From Incurvaria masculella (taxonomy: Eukaryota > Arthropoda > Insecta > Lepidoptera > Incurvariidae), in assembly GCA_946894095.1 (NCBI GenBank), contig OX335658.1, positions 13,197,001 through 13,261,000 on the forward strand: a stretch of 64,000 nucleotides of DNA. Direction: 5' to 3'. The notes below the pieces were generated by a model. It did not search any database and was not told the origin of the DNA. It saw only the letters and a program-made list of their open reading frames with translations. Both the position numbers and the translations under genes were made by a program. Positions 22,200 to 34,996 of this stretch are shown piece by piece. Numbering within the stretch: the stretch's first letter is position 1; each line of letters opens with the position of its first letter.

Positions 22200-23615
22200 A
22201 CCATATAGCAGAGACGCGATATCGGCCGCACGCCACTTCTCCTTCCTTTCTTTTTGGTGGTCATGGCATACCACCTTATTCCTTCGGAATATGTTGTATT
22301 AAGCTAATTTGAAAAGACGGTACTTTAAGAATTTTTTTTATGCCTGAAACCACGCAGCGTAGAGGGACGTACACTTTGATTCTTCCTGTCAGTTATAAAC
22401 TACTTACCATCCCGATAGATTACCTGAAGGGTCATCGTAGGATTTATAACAGTGATACACATGTATTAAGATTCCCTAGCACAACCGTTGACCTCGTGAG
22501 AACATAATGCTTTGAGGAGCCCCTGAATGGACTTGTTATTCTTGTGTGATGAAGTGTCCGTGAAGAAGTCTCTTCGATGTCAATACACGGCGAGGCACAA
22601 GTATGGTTATTTTAATAGTTATCTAACCAGCTAGTACTGTCTTTCACTTTGTTTATGTTAAGCCCTTTGTATTCTCTTGAAATTTTTGCACATGGCATTT
22701 CTCGCAACTGTTCTTAGCAGTTAATTAAGTAGTAATCTCCGATTCATTGCAATATTAACACTCAGATTAGTTAATATGCTCATGTAGTTTTTAACAGAAC
22801 GGGTACACATTAAAATTGAGAAGAAGTGGAATCGCGTCTTAACTTACTTGAATATTAAGAAATTATAAAGGAAGGAAAATTAAAGATTAAACTTGCAGAA
22901 GTAAATTTATTTTGTCCAGATTAAGTTCTTCAAATATATTATTAAAGAGGCACACTCCGCCGTATTTAAGGCGAGTATATAAAAATAAAATCTAATGATA
23001 ATATTATAAACAGTAAATGTAAACACAATAATATTTGAATAGCATATTCAATAATTTTTTGATAAAAATATTCATAGTATTCCTTTACTTACAATGAGAC
23101 AGATATGAAATATTATCCAATATTTGATCCAGGTATTGTGGGTGTATTTTATATTGACGCCTTGTTATTTGTGATAATTACACCGAACCGTGGGTAATTC
23201 GGTCATTTATCATTTCATAAATAAGGCTAGCCGTGATTGATTTAAACGGTGCGTTGTGATTATGATCCAAAAGATATGGCGATCGTGAGGTAAGCTTATT
23301 CGATTATCCTTCCAAATCTGGTTGTCTTAAGGGACTTTGTGTTAAATAACGTACCTTAACATATAAATCTAAGAATATATCATTGAAATCATGAATTCTA
23401 GCAAATATCTATCCAAATTGTGTCATCTTCCCGCTTATAATATTAAAAACCACCTACCCGTATTTTATGTGATTTGTAACCTCGAAAGCTGAATTATTTC
23501 TATCAATTAAGCTACTCACCATCACGCTAAATTTACCCAGGAGACAAGCAATGGGGTAAAATATGAGAGAATTCTTAAAAAACAGACCGTTTGTCGTCGG
23601 TATTAACGCGGTTCT
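22200..23615. other. No recognisable feature
   Basis: AT-rich, with only short frames. Confidence 0.6.
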
Positions 23616-23617
23616 GT

Positions 23618-23966
23618 GCCGGTAGTCTAAGTTGTCACCTAAATTGGCGTTACTGCAAACCGATAGACTGGCGTTTTCAAATGTATGGAGAAATTGAAGA
23701 GCACGTGCAGCGGGCGTTAAGCGAACTAACATTTGCGAATCCGAGCTTGATTTGACAGCTTACTCAACGTTGCCGTAAATACGTCGATGTTGCCGTTTAC
23801 GTCCACTCCGCGTTTTCATACAAATCGGAAGTCCGCGTTTGACTTTGACAGCTTGAAGAAGTAAAACAACAGAATATCTAGTAAAAACGTGTATGGAGTT
23901 TGGAGAAAACGCCAGTCGTTCGGTTTGCCGTAAACGCCAATTTAGGTGACATCTTAGACTACCGGC
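23618..23966. mobile_element. TIR element with ~60-bp arms
   Basis: Left arm GCCGGTAGTCTAAGTTGTCA and its continuation (CACCTAAATTGGCGTT, GCAAACCGATAGACTGGCG) are matched in inverted order at 23906-23966. The interior of about 220 bp has no ORF. Target-site duplication is unclear. Confidence 0.7.
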
Positions 23967-24241
23967 TCTGATCAGCAACTACCACGGAACATTGAGGAGG
24001 TATTCTGTGCTCGTAAAGTTCTTATAGTGCGAATCTCGCGCTGCGACTTCTTGCATGTATGGGGTGGACAAGCTACCATGCTTAAGAGCTGTCCCCTGAT
24101 CATGGCTATCAATATTGAGTTTTCCAACAGTTCTGATCACAGTAATTATTTTATCTTATCACCTATTGCTTGACTGATTTGCTTAAAGTTTTTTCGATCT
24201 ACTGCCAATGCATAATTACATCTTGGATTATTTCAAGGAAT

Positions 24242-24427
24242 TCACCAATATTCTTCAATCTCTTCTTGCTCCCTCCGATTGTTTGCGTACTCATCGATGT
24301 GGTCCGAGCAATCATCGTAAGGAGTCGGGAAATTATCCAGGATAACTCGGAAGTTAACATCTCTTTCGACCACAAAACCGCCATTGTTCTTGGCAAACAG
24401 CGCACGCGCGTTCAGCCCCGAGCCCCC
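24242..24427 (-). pseudogene. Coding-like fragment, unidentified
   Basis: The minus strand is open for 61 codons with a protein-like sequence, including KNNGGFVVERDVNFRVIL and DNFPTPYDDCSDHIDEY, then NNRREQEEIEEYW and a stop. There is no ATG, and the same frame has a TGA just upstream, followed further upstream by another open stretch (AAVKHIVVGFQTRTFRW). Local base composition is raised. It could be a broken exon or a transposon-protein remnant. No family was recognised; chance cannot be excluded. Confidence 0.25.
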
Positions 24428-24599
24428 TCAGATGCCGTCGGTAATCCAGCGGAATGTCCGTGTTTGAAAGCCGACAACAATGTGTTTGACCGCCGCCATG
24501 CCGAGCGGGCTTCTAAACGGATACAAACTCCCCGTAACGACAAGTACAAACTATCTTTTTATTTTATTTCTCGCCTTGATTGCCGGTGAGAAAATCCTA

Positions 24600-25860
24600 A
24601 GTTTCGGTGGCGACTGCGCGAGCGTGGGAACACAAGAGGCATAGCTCGCTGTGTCAATATTGGTCAAAACTATTTCGTTACTGGCTGCATCCAAGGGTTC
24701 GAGAGCTGGTTTTTCGGTGGGCGCACCAAACAAATCTCACGCAGCTTCTAAGCTTCTTACACCTCCGGGAGTTTGTGTTAGGTGTTAGGGTCTGCAGTTT
24801 CGCTGTGTGCTCTATATAATGGTAAATAATGGGTTTTGGTACCATTGTACTGGTTCGTACAAAGGGAGGTAAGTGGTAGCGGAGGGTGGTTACCCTACAC
24901 GGTAGGCTGGTGCAGTAAGGGTGGGCGGTCTCCGAACTGGACCACACTCTAGACATTGTGCTTGAATATTTATCTACTTTTAGTGGTTAAATGGAAACGT
25001 TTTTAAAAGATAGTGGGAAACTATTTTACATTATCCAACTTAAATAAACATTGACGTTTTCATTTCTTTGATCTGGTGGTATGTAGTTAACAGCTAACTT
25101 ATTTATGTAATCGAAGCATATAATTATTAACAAATCAAAATAAATTTAAAATTATTTATGAAACATGTGTCGATATTTGGCTTGGCGTGTATTGAATTAT
25201 TACAAATTTGCCGTTTTCTCATTAATTTGAAGTTTTAACAACGACATCTACAATGACACTTTGTAATTAAATTTCGAAAATAATCAGAAAACGTCACTGT
25301 TTTCTGGGTGTGGCTTCAAATCTAGACCTAAGTTTCTCTAATTATTTTTTTATTCTTGTTTAATTTTAACATGTTTCCTCACAAAAAAACTCTATTACAA
25401 CATCTATAAAATTAGCAATAAAATACTAACCTAGAACAACTTTATCCGATACAAAATGTAGTATTTTTAGTTTTCCTTACAATCACTTTTGTCGGGAAAA
25501 CTCAGTATAGATCATTTTATTCTTAAGTCCAATAAAAGTTGGTCCTTTCCATGAAAACGTTGACGCTACAACATATGCGCTGAGAGTATTTGATTCAATT
25601 TAATCATAAAAACTAATCGATTCTCTAGTTGTTTGAGCTATACATTAATTGCAACTCTTTAATACATAATCGATTCTGGGGGAATTCGTCCTCGATTAAT
25701 TAATCCAATTGTTATGACCCTTTTTTTATTTGCCATTAAATGATTATCATTTTGCTTACAGATGACTCGCCACGGGCATTCCGTTAAAGAATCAGCATTG
25801 CAAAGGTAAGTGCATGACGGCTTTGCAAAATTTGTCACTCCAGACCTGTCTGATTCCTGT
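24600..25860. other. No recognisable gene
   Basis: Two motif-free frames near 24607-24956 overlap on opposite strands. The remainder is AT-rich. Confidence 0.55.
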
Positions 25861-25861
25861 C

Positions 25862-26165
25862 TGATTTCTTTCTCTTTCTTAGTTTAATAAGTGCATTTCG
25901 TTACCAATGCGAGCTGTTCCATGGTTCGGAACCCATGTATAACTTTAGGTTCCCTTCCCCTACTAGGTGGTATGGCCTGGGTTGGTACCACCGCATTGGT
26001 TGAAACTATGGTTGAAGCGGCAATGAAAATCCATTTAATTACCGCTTCCATCCAGTTTAGTTTAGCCTGGTCCTGGCATGGCAACTAATTTCTTCTGGAA
26101 TGTGGTGTATTGGGCTAATATCATGACGGCAGTTGTGTGGTAACCATCCATGTGAGGTTGCATAA
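25862..26165 (+). mobile_element. SINE, linker-body-tail
   Basis: Carries the tRNA-head linker (TTTCTTTCTCTTTC, GTGCATTTCGTTACCAATG) but not the head itself, then body and tail. A duplicated, degraded patch lies around 26005-26050. Confidence 0.75.
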
Positions 26166-26199
26166 AAAAAACCTTCAGGAAGTATCTCAGTTTACAGGC

Positions 26200-26428
26200 T
26201 CAGCAGGTCTATTCCTGGCATTCAGTAATCAGGAATCAGGAATCCTGGGTCTAGAAAACCGCTTTTATAGCGATTTTCAAAGCGAGTTTCTCGGAGGAAA
26301 ACCTTGATTTATAAAAAAAAACTATGCTCCGGAATATCTTCATAGAGAAAATAGCTTTGAAAACCGTTACCAAAACGACTCAGGATTCCTGATTCCTGAT
26401 TACTGAATGCCAGGAATAGACCTGCTGA
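26200..26428. mobile_element. MITE with perfect 47-bp terminal inverted repeats
   Basis: 26201-26247 (starting CAGCAGGTCTATTCCTGGC) and 26381-26427 are exact inverted copies over 47 bp, and one more base pairs on the outside. The interior is about 130 bp, AT-rich and without an ORF. Exact arm identity suggests recent movement. A diverged relative lies at 40583-40992. No clear target duplication is seen. Confidence 0.8.
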
Positions 26429-26964
26429 ACTCTCTCAAAAGGTAGAAATCCAGAATCATTTCAACATTCACGGCTAAACGATTCCGTAACAATAACTCAC
26501 CAGACCTTTCCAATAGGCGCTGTAATGACAGCCGTATATCACATTAACAAGTCATAAGTCACCTGGGGACACTTACCGGGAACATTTGGACGGACATTAC
26601 GGAAACGATAAAAGGGGCCAGCAAAAGAGTTTAGAAACCGATTGCTTTCAAACTATAGTAACCCGATTGATCATTGGTATGAGAGGTATTCTATATTGGT
26701 ACTCGTTTTTATATTTTAGTTAAAACATGAACTATTTGAATTTATGTAATGTTTAAATAACGAAATGAAGTGAGAACCTTTGCAATTCGATTGTGGAAAA
26801 TAGCAGAAAATTGTTTTGTTCTAATACGAATTCGTCATAATAAAGACTTTTTAGACTGCGGATTATATGATCGATTCTGTTCGAACTGAGCTCTCCAGAG
26901 CTATACTGAGCCAGTAGCAAATAACTATATCTGTGTATCTAATGACTTCTCTTAAGATACTGCA

Positions 26965-27260
26965 TAAAAAAACAGGCCAAGTACGAGTCGGACTCGCACA
27001 CGAAGGGTTCCGTACCATCGTAAAATATTTAACACAAAAAATCACCTTTAATTTTTATGTTTTTTTTATTTTACCTATTCGTTGTTACAGCGGAAAAATA
27101 AATACACATTCTGTGATCAGTCCGCTGCCTACCTATTAAGGTTCTTGATATACATCCCTGTGACATACGGACGGATGGACGGACGGATGCACGGACGGAC
27201 GGAGAACAGAGGCTTAGTAATAGGGTGCCGTCGGCAACCTTTGGGTATGTTACTCTAAAA
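26965..27260 (+). mobile_element. (CCGT)n-type element, complete but diverged
   Basis: Starts AACAGGCCAAGTACGAGTCG and ends in the GGGTGCCGTCGGCAACC palindrome near 27222. The GGAC run is interrupted. It lies about 70 bp beyond the 3' end of tRNA-Cys. Confidence 0.75.
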
Positions 27261-27328
27261 ACAAATAAGGTAACATTCAGAATATTTATCTCCAAAAATA
27301 AAGGAATGCATTGCAACAAAAATAATTT

Positions 27329-27400
27329 AGGGAACACCCGGATTTGAACCGGGGGCCGGTCGATCTGCAGTCGAATGCTCTACCACTGAGCTATGTTCCC
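27329..27400 (-). tRNA. tRNA-Cys (anticodon GCA)
   Basis: Read on the minus strand from 27400, this is a complete 72-nt cloverleaf. A 7-bp acceptor stem (GGGAACA/TGTTCCC) is followed by a 4-bp D stem (GCTC/GAGC), an anticodon loop CTGCAGA with GCA at 27366-27368, and a 5-bp T stem with loop TTCAAAT. The discriminator base is T (U73), an identity element of tRNA-Cys. Box A (TAGCTCAGTGG) and box B (GGTTCAAATCC) are intact internal Pol III promoter elements, and a TTTTT terminator lies about 8 nt beyond the 3' end. There is no intron and CCA is not encoded, as expected for a eukaryote. The only blemish is an apparent mismatch at the base of the anticodon stem (pair 27-43). The gene would supply cysteine tRNA to cytosolic translation. 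A (CCGT)n-type repeat ends about 70 bp away. It is probably functional; a young pseudogene or a tRNA-derived repeat is less likely because all stems pair and no SINE body follows. Confidence 0.95.
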
Positions 27401-29100
27401 GCATGCCCTTGACAACGGAAAATGTGTATTTATTGCCTATTTTTCATTTATTTACATTTTATGTCCTACAACTTTATTTTCGGCCAGTAACAATAACAAT
27501 TACAAAATAAAAGAATAAAAAATTTGGAAAGGTAAACTCAAAATGACGATATGATATCGCAAGACAACTAATTCCAAAAAACAATTTGAAGTCCCACTGC
27601 ATTTTGTACTGTCCTTTTGAAGCGATTTGCATCTCGCTTCAAGCACAAACTTACATATTTTTAAAACTTCGTCATATTTATCCAATAACACATCGGTAAT
27701 ATATTTGTTTTTGTTAGTTTCGGAAATATTATAATGTAATCTAAGGGTATTTTCAATTCTTAAACCAATTGATCCTATTGCAGCTATGTTTACACCTACC
27801 TGCTCACTGCTATTGCTTGCATTGAACGTGTCTTTCCTGCCGATAACCTATAAAAACCTCAAGGCCAGATTTATTCACATTAGACTAATTAGGAGAACAG
27901 AACAGCCAAAAACACTGATTAACCTTCAGTCCTACTCTATCGACCAAGCTTTCACTGAATGTAAAGCTCATATCTGCATGCAATCCACGCAAAATCTCTC
28001 ACTCTAGCAAGAACTTATCCTTAACATATTTCGTAGGTATTACAACCCACTCCGACTGTGCTTTTCCATAGATCTCTTTCTCTTAATAATAAGCTCAATT
28101 TGTCGATAAACCTAGCACAACATTGTTTTTAATCTGAATCCATTCAGACAATTATCTATATAGTCAGAAAAATTGCAAAATCACGTTACTGAAACCTTTC
28201 TCCTTGTTTTCATTAAATATAGACCTACATACATACATATCACATTACGCACACAGTAGGAGAACTCCAAATTATGGTTATACAGCCGGTGGCGAAATTG
28301 ATAGACGCAATACCCGCGAATGGTATATTTTGCTGGTTCGGGTGCAGCCTTGCAGGATACTCCTATCCTCAAGTAGTTCTGTTTACTGGGTTCTTTCTTA
28401 AATTAATGTATCCTTGCTTCCGGTAGATTAAAGATACATATCACGTGTCTTCACTTTAATATCGTCTAAGGTGGATATCAGAACATTTAAATGCCAATAT
28501 TTAAATATAGTGCAATTTAACCAAGAAGAAACGGTCAATTTCACTAACTCTTAAGGCGCCTATATACCATAGCGTAAAGTCAAAAATACGCGCGGCGGAA
28601 TCTAGCCACTGCCATCATGTCAGCGGGAAGGTACGCACGTTTCGCGCGCTCCCGGATATTTCGTACATTTGATGGCATGGTAATGATGAGTCTGATTTTG
28701 TAAAATTCCTGTATTTAGAAGTTTTTTAACAGCAATAGGGATGTGTACCTCGTTAACTTATAGCTGAAAGGTATAAGTTTTTTTTTATTTAATTCTTCTA
28801 AATAGAAAGATAACAGAAAAAATGGCTTAGCAAGGTAAAAATCGTCCTTTTAGAATATTGTTTATTTCGACGATTATACAAGTGTTTTGGACAAAATGGG
28901 GATGTTCGCAAACGTACGTTCTATAAGCTTAGTATTTTTTCAATGTTTAACAACCACAGGCTTTACTGTAATCGACTTCAGAAAAACGTTAATTTTTAGG
29001 TATTTATTCCACTTAAGAAATCTAGCGTCTGGCGTGCGTTTGTATCTAATAAACTCCATCTAATAGTCATTCACTAAAATTCCGATGTGTTTGTGTTCGT
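27401..29100. other. No recognisable feature
   Basis: AT-rich DNA upstream of tRNA-Cys, with a small GC-raised patch at 28585-28665. Confidence 0.6.
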
Positions 29101-29104
29101 AATT

Positions 29105-29600
29105 GTTCTCTTCCTAAATGGCTTGACCGATTTTGATCACGTAGGTGGCGCTATCGTCGAGATCCAGAATGTTGTGATTTCTGTAGTAAAAACATATTTT
29201 CCTTAATTTTCAGCCGCCTAGCACCTCTAAATATTTTTGACCTAAGCTGACCGTTTTAACAACACGCCCGCGAAAGTTTCTGGCCACATTTTACCGGGCT
29301 CCATTTCGGCAAATGTCCAAAACGAAATTGACCGAACAGAGGCTTGAACCTCAGATAATGTACGTTCTTGTCAACACATACAAAATCGGTGTGTGTGAAT
29401 ATGTACGTGCGTATGTTCCCTAAGGACTCCAAAACGGCTGGACCGATTTTGATGAGATTTTCAGGCAATCTTCAGATTAGCGCAGCAGTTGATCCTGTGC
29501 TGTTTGGAAGTTTAGAAGCTCCGTTCGCATGAATGTCTAAAATAAAATAGACCCAAGCGTGGTCAGGAACCTCAGCTAGTGCAATATAAAGTTGGTCCCA
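29105..29600 (+). repeat. Dispersed repeat, two related units
   Basis: Two parallel stretches each contain a phrase like GGCTTGACCGATTTTGAT (29120 and 29437) and AACCTCAG (29347 and 29567). The arrangement suggests a decayed dispersed element present twice in tandem. No ORF. Confidence 0.4.
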
Positions 29601-30387
29601 AACGCAAAGAAAGTCAGAGCATCGCCCTCTGCAACAAGATGGCAGGACAGTTGATCGCGTATCGCGTCAGCGAAACGCCTTCCATTTCACTAAAGTGGTC
29701 GCACTTGCACTTGTCAAGCGAATGATTAATACTTCGGTGCACTTGAATCGGAATTGGTTCGTGCTGACGTCACTAGTGGAATGTATGCTTTATCAATCCT
29801 ATCGTCGGAGTTCTTCGAGAAACGCTCGTCATTATTGGCGAAGTGGGAATTTTGTCTCGGCGAAAATTTTTCAGTTTATCTTCGTTTTATTTCATTTTAT
29901 TTTAGTCGTTATGCCAACGACATAGTACCCCTAAAAGTACCACATATGACATGATAATATAAATTAAATTATTGATATGTAAGTTAAAGATCTTTCTTAT
30001 GAGTAAGGACAGCATAATTTAAAGACTAGTTAAAAAAATACAATTAACAATAGGAAGACTTTCTGACAACAAACAAAGATAATAAATGGTAACAATGGGC
30101 AATTCTTAATTCGTATTTTTTTTACTAATTCATTTTAAAATATATCGGCTATCCTATTCAAAATGTTTATGCACAGTTAACATAATTTAAGGGACCTATC
30201 ATGTATCCCGACGTTTCCAAACGGGTGGCGCAACGCGCATGGTCATTGAGGAAATGATTAATTAACAAAAAAGTTGTATAACTTTTTTCTGAATATCCTC
30301 TAAATAAAAGTAAGAATTTTCATACAAAGTCATTCATCAATTTAGTGTCGAATGCTCCGTAAGAAAGTGGGAACATGTATGTAAGTT

Positions 30388-30482
30388 GAAATGGATGGCT
30401 AAATATCACACCTACTGCCATGACATTAGCCTGACACGCTGCGTGGGATCGATGTAGGTTCCTTTCTTATGGTCCTTCCGGT
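30388..30482 (-). mobile_element. SINE tail fragment
   Basis: ATGGATGGCTAAATATCAC, then GACATTAGCCTGACACG, as in the SINE tail read backwards. The body is missing. Confidence 0.55.
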
Positions 30483-30489
30483 TACAACA

Positions 30490-32350
30490 TCACGTCAAAT
30501 TACACTAGACGAAAGCATAAATTTTAAAAATGTTTATCTCCCTAACTTTCAATTTTTTTTTAATGACGATTATGCTTGCGAAATTAATGTACAGACCGTT
30601 ACAACACCCTGTACCCATAAAAATAAAAACGTATCGTGTTTAAAGCATTGATTTTGGTAAGTATAGTCTATAAAAATCTAAATGATGTTGCAAGAAATAA
30701 ATGATTCGAGTCAATTTATTTAGGGCAACAGAATATATGTAGTACTCTTCGAATCAAAAAGAGTCAACCAAGATCGCGGCGGTCCGTTCATTTATTAACA
30801 AAAGAAAGTGCTGTCTTGTCGCAGTTCATTGATCAATTTAGAAGTTCAAAGAGTCACAGACGCGCGCCATTTGTCATGTTGAATTGATACATCACTTTGT
30901 TGTTATTCGGAGTGTAAATGTATTCCAATCATTTCCTATCAAGTGTCTTATCGGGTGGAGTTAAAATTTTACGAGTATTTGGTCGAATAACACGTCGTTT
31001 AACAGCATGGTGCGACATGCAACTGAACGTCAAATTTATTAACCCCCTTAACTGTTCCCTCTGCGTGTCAATTTTCCATGGTAGCCCCCGTTTAAGATTT
31101 GGAATGAGCAAAATTGAATAATAAGCCTTTTAGCCTTATACAAGTCGTAAGGGCTTACTGCAGGGGGGCTCCTATAATCCGCGCTTGGTACTACTAATAA
31201 GAATGAATAGATATATCAAAGCCTGTACCAATGATTTAGTAAAATTGCAAAGATATGCGAGTTCTCAGGAAATCAATATAATTTCAATGCAATGATTAAT
31301 TTTATATATTTACTATCACACGATTTTCCTACGTAATTATGCATCATTAGGTAAGTACTCGCTAGCACCAGGACGTCATGAGTTATGAGTGCACTTAGAC
31401 CACGTGGCCTGGTGGAGCCAGAGCTGACGCGATTTGCAAATCAACAAGATGGTAGGGCCTTATAAAACCTGTTTCCCTGGTAGAAGTAAAAATGTAAGTC
31501 TATGTTCAAATTCATAGACTTTGCTTTACTCCACCCCTGGCATAGCTAATGTATTACTTCTTCGGAGAATCATCTTTGATATTACATGTAAAGGACTAAA
31601 GTTATGTCAATGAATGTCGACATAAAGTTAGAAAGACTTTAATTAGAGTGAGAAGATACATAACAGTGATAATACCGAATCAATAAATACAATATTTTGT
31701 GTCATAATGTCATTAACCGACTTAAAAAAAAGGAGGAGTTTCTCAATTCGTCAGAATCTTAATTTTTTTTTACAATTATTAAATCGTACATCAATGAAAA
31801 GTAACCAATCATTTTTGCTTTTTAGTTCCGGTGTGTTTTTTGAAGGCGGTCCTTTTTTTATTTAAAAATATTTTATTTACTTTTTCAAAACGTTTGGTAT
31901 CCTGCTACATACGACTGTCCCAGTCTGTTCTGACAAATAATTCTGACAATCTCATTGAATTGTCAAAATTACGTTGAAGGATGGTATCCTACAATGTAGG
32001 TGTCGTTCTATCAACTAAAATTATTATTCTCAGTTTTCAATTATGCACTTAGTATAATTACATCATAGTCAAGATTATCTAATCCACGTATATAAAGTTC
32101 ACTTGTAATTACAATAAATACTCACCAAACATTTAAAGTTTTGCCTATATTTTATTTATTTTTAGGTCGCAACCACCGAACAGAATATCTAAACATAAAA
32201 TCTAAGTATATGTACATAAATCGTTTATGGTAGCCTAAGTAGTGACTTGGTATCTATGCGGAACGTTTACTCGTTGTTAATTTAATTTTCTAAGATTTTC
32301 CAGATTGATTAGCACGCCCGTGTGTGCCAGCGATTACGCGACTGCCTCTA
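30490..32350. other. No recognisable feature
   Basis: AT-rich, with no frame above 70 codons carrying a motif. Confidence 0.6.
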
Positions 32351-32354
32351 TTAA

Positions 32355-32825
32355 GGCCCTGGTACTAGCCAAATCGCAAAGTTAGACGAGGCACCCCAAG
32401 TTAACTAACTATGTCTGACGATTATAAGTGTCATTCTTACAATATATGATTCCTTGTCTATTAATCAACCTATTTTCGTTAATGTATGTTACCTTTTTCT
32501 ATACAAAATACATTGCGGAAACGGTGTCCATTTTCGAACTTTTTTGACTAAATGTAGAAATCTAATAGCAAATGGAATGTTTTGTTTATGCATATATGCT
32601 GTTTTTGCTTATATCTATTAATCGAATTACTTTCAGATTTCTAATGAGAAAAATCAACTTTTTTATTTTTATTAATTTTTAAATAAATGATGGAATCAAA
32701 AAATATTAACAATCCATTGTCAGTCTGGAGTTCTATTTGGATTTTCTGAAGCGTTTCACTACATATTATTACATTTGTTAAAAAGTGCATTTGTATGGCG
32801 CGAGTAGTTGGCCAGTCCTAGCGCC
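32355..32825 (+). mobile_element. TTAA-flanked non-autonomous DNA transposon, family 1
   Basis: A 471-bp unit flanked by TTAA at 32351-32354 and 32826-32829. The ends are inverted repeats: GGCCCTGGTACTAGCCAA at the left and, on the other strand, GGCGCTAGGACTGGCCAA at the right. It has no ORF. TTAA duplications are typical of the piggyBac superfamily, so this is probably a MITE mobilised by such a transposase. The copy at 62160-62631 is nearly identical along its whole length, indicating fairly recent movement. Confidence 0.85.
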
Positions 32826-32891
32826 TTAAGATATATTAGACAGTGGTGAATGCCATGCCGGTCTAGCAGGAGCTTTTTATCGCACTTCTTA

Positions 32892-33059
32892 GGCTGAGAT
32901 AAATAGTCGTAACAGAAACTAAGACTAATGGAAAGTAGTACTTTGTGACGTCACTTTGACACACTTTGTATGGACGAAATCTCAAAGTAATGCAAATTGA
33001 CGTCACAAAGTACTACTTTTCGGTAGCCTTAGTTTCGGTTACGACTATTTATCTCAGCC
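32892..33059. mobile_element. Foldback MITE, GGCTGAGATAAATAG family
   Basis: Complete copy with long inverted arms. The flanks read CTTA and TAAG, compatible with insertion into TA. It lies 60 bp after a TTAA family 1 element. Confidence 0.8.
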
Positions 33060-33342
33060 TAAGACTCCGGCCAATCTCTATTCGATATCCGATATTCGTG
33101 AAGAAACTGCGAACGGTCGCTTATTTTGCATATTCGTGAAGGTAAACCCTGAAGCGACGTATAGGCTTCAAGTGTATTTTCAGTCGTTGGCACTAGAGAA
33201 AATAGACGGAACAAGAACGTTCAACTCAACGTTCTTGTGATAGAATAATCCCAGGGAACCTAAGTCCCTTCGAGGCGGCATTGGTTCAAGTTTGCCAAAT
33301 ACCGTTGGATCGATCACCAGAACGAAACTGTTTTAAATTTTA

Positions 33343-33874
33343 GGTGGCCCAACCCGGCGGGACTAACTCTTTCGCGGGCACGGTACAAAACCGTGCTGTC
33401 ACCCTCTGGGACCTCCTATGTTTCAAAGAAAAAGACAGGCTCCGTGATGAGGAAGATGCAAAATGTCCACAAAAAAGACAATGTGCATAGTGTATGATTT
33501 GGTAAGATTTACGAAAATTTTAATTACAAAACGACTTATAGTTAAAAGTAAACCACGACCGCTGTAGTCCTTAATCTAACAAAAACCTAAATCTTGATTA
33601 AAGAAGCTATGTCTGATGACTAATCTCTTTCAGATGTTCTTACTTTATCATAGCGTAATCCACCTCCAAAGTTATTGAATAAAACGCGCGAAAAATTCGA
33701 ACTTTCGGACCTTATAACTTAGAAACCAAACACAATTTTACAATGCCAATGGTCATCAGACATCTAGTTCGATCAAATAAAGCTATTTTGAGCAAAATTT
33801 GGGATCTCTGACAAGAAATATGGGCGTGATCTTCTTTCCCCGTTTGTATGGGGAGATGAGCGGGTTGGGCCACC
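33343..33874 (-). mobile_element. TTAA-flanked non-autonomous DNA transposon, family 2
   Basis: Complete copy in reverse orientation. TTAA is present at 33875-33878, but the other flank reads TTTA, presumably a mutated target site. Both termini (GGTGGCCCAACCCGG) are well preserved. Confidence 0.8.
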
Positions 33875-33879
33875 TTAAA

Positions 33880-34926
33880 GGTGCAAGCTGGTACCCAGTA
33901 CCAGCTTCCCATAATTCCATTCAGGTGAGCCGACTAACATGAATAAAAGAGCTGATGCAAAAGAGTTTTTTTTTGCTTGCACTAATGCACTAAATTCACT
34001 AATGCTGCGATTCTCAAGTATCTCACGCACTCCCGACACTATCATAAAATAAATTTTAGTAAATTTCTAAAATCCGAATTTAGACTTATTTCGATTGAAC
34101 TGCTAAGTTCTGGCATAGGTTCTGAGAAAACATATCAAAAATCGCCAGTAGTTCCAGTTTAGATACACCAGTTTTGTATTTCAAAAGCTTTAACTGTGTA
34201 TTTTTTTTAATGTAAAAAAACTGAAAATACCAATGAAAATTACCTGGCATGATGATTTTGAAAAAAAGGTTAATTACGTACCTTTAATTTTTTTTGTGTA
34301 ATAACAATGAGGTTTTTAACTACTATTTTATACCAAAAGTAAATGGAATTTTTCTTTAACATGCATTCGAGTTAAAGGTAAAATTACTGTAACTCCTTGG
34401 CAACTGTATCTAATATTAACATCTGACATGTTTTCAGACTACACAAAGTATCTCTAGCCGAAAGTAAAAATGCCAATAACACTCAACTGATATCGATTCG
34501 CGCACACATCGTAAATACATAAAAATGCGTGTGAATAATCTTTGGAAAACATATGAACAGTAAGTATCTTCTCAAACAACGAACCATGTTGTCGGTTTGA
34601 AGGTCACCCAACTTTTTTTTATCAGCATCTACCAGCATTTTCTAGCAGCCTTTCATCCTGTCCCATCAAGTTCGCTTATGTGAAAAAGAACAAAAAATAA
34701 TTCCGATTTACTACCGATTTTTGCAGACTGTTGGTTACGAAACAATGTTTTGAGATTATAATTATATAACATTTATAATTCTAGCCATTTTTGCTTGATC
34801 GTTGTCTTATAAAAAACTTCAAAATTACTGAACAACAAATGCTATGATGAAAAAATATATATTTTCGAGCAGGGAGTTTCAAAAAAAATGTTTTTTCACG
34901 AGCTATGACCTAAAATTCATATGCAA

Positions 34927-34996
<70 letters not shown>

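Noticed and set aside
24170..24589. 139-codon plus-strand open frame
   Set aside because: Length is within chance expectation and no domain is visible. The opposite strand is more protein-like.
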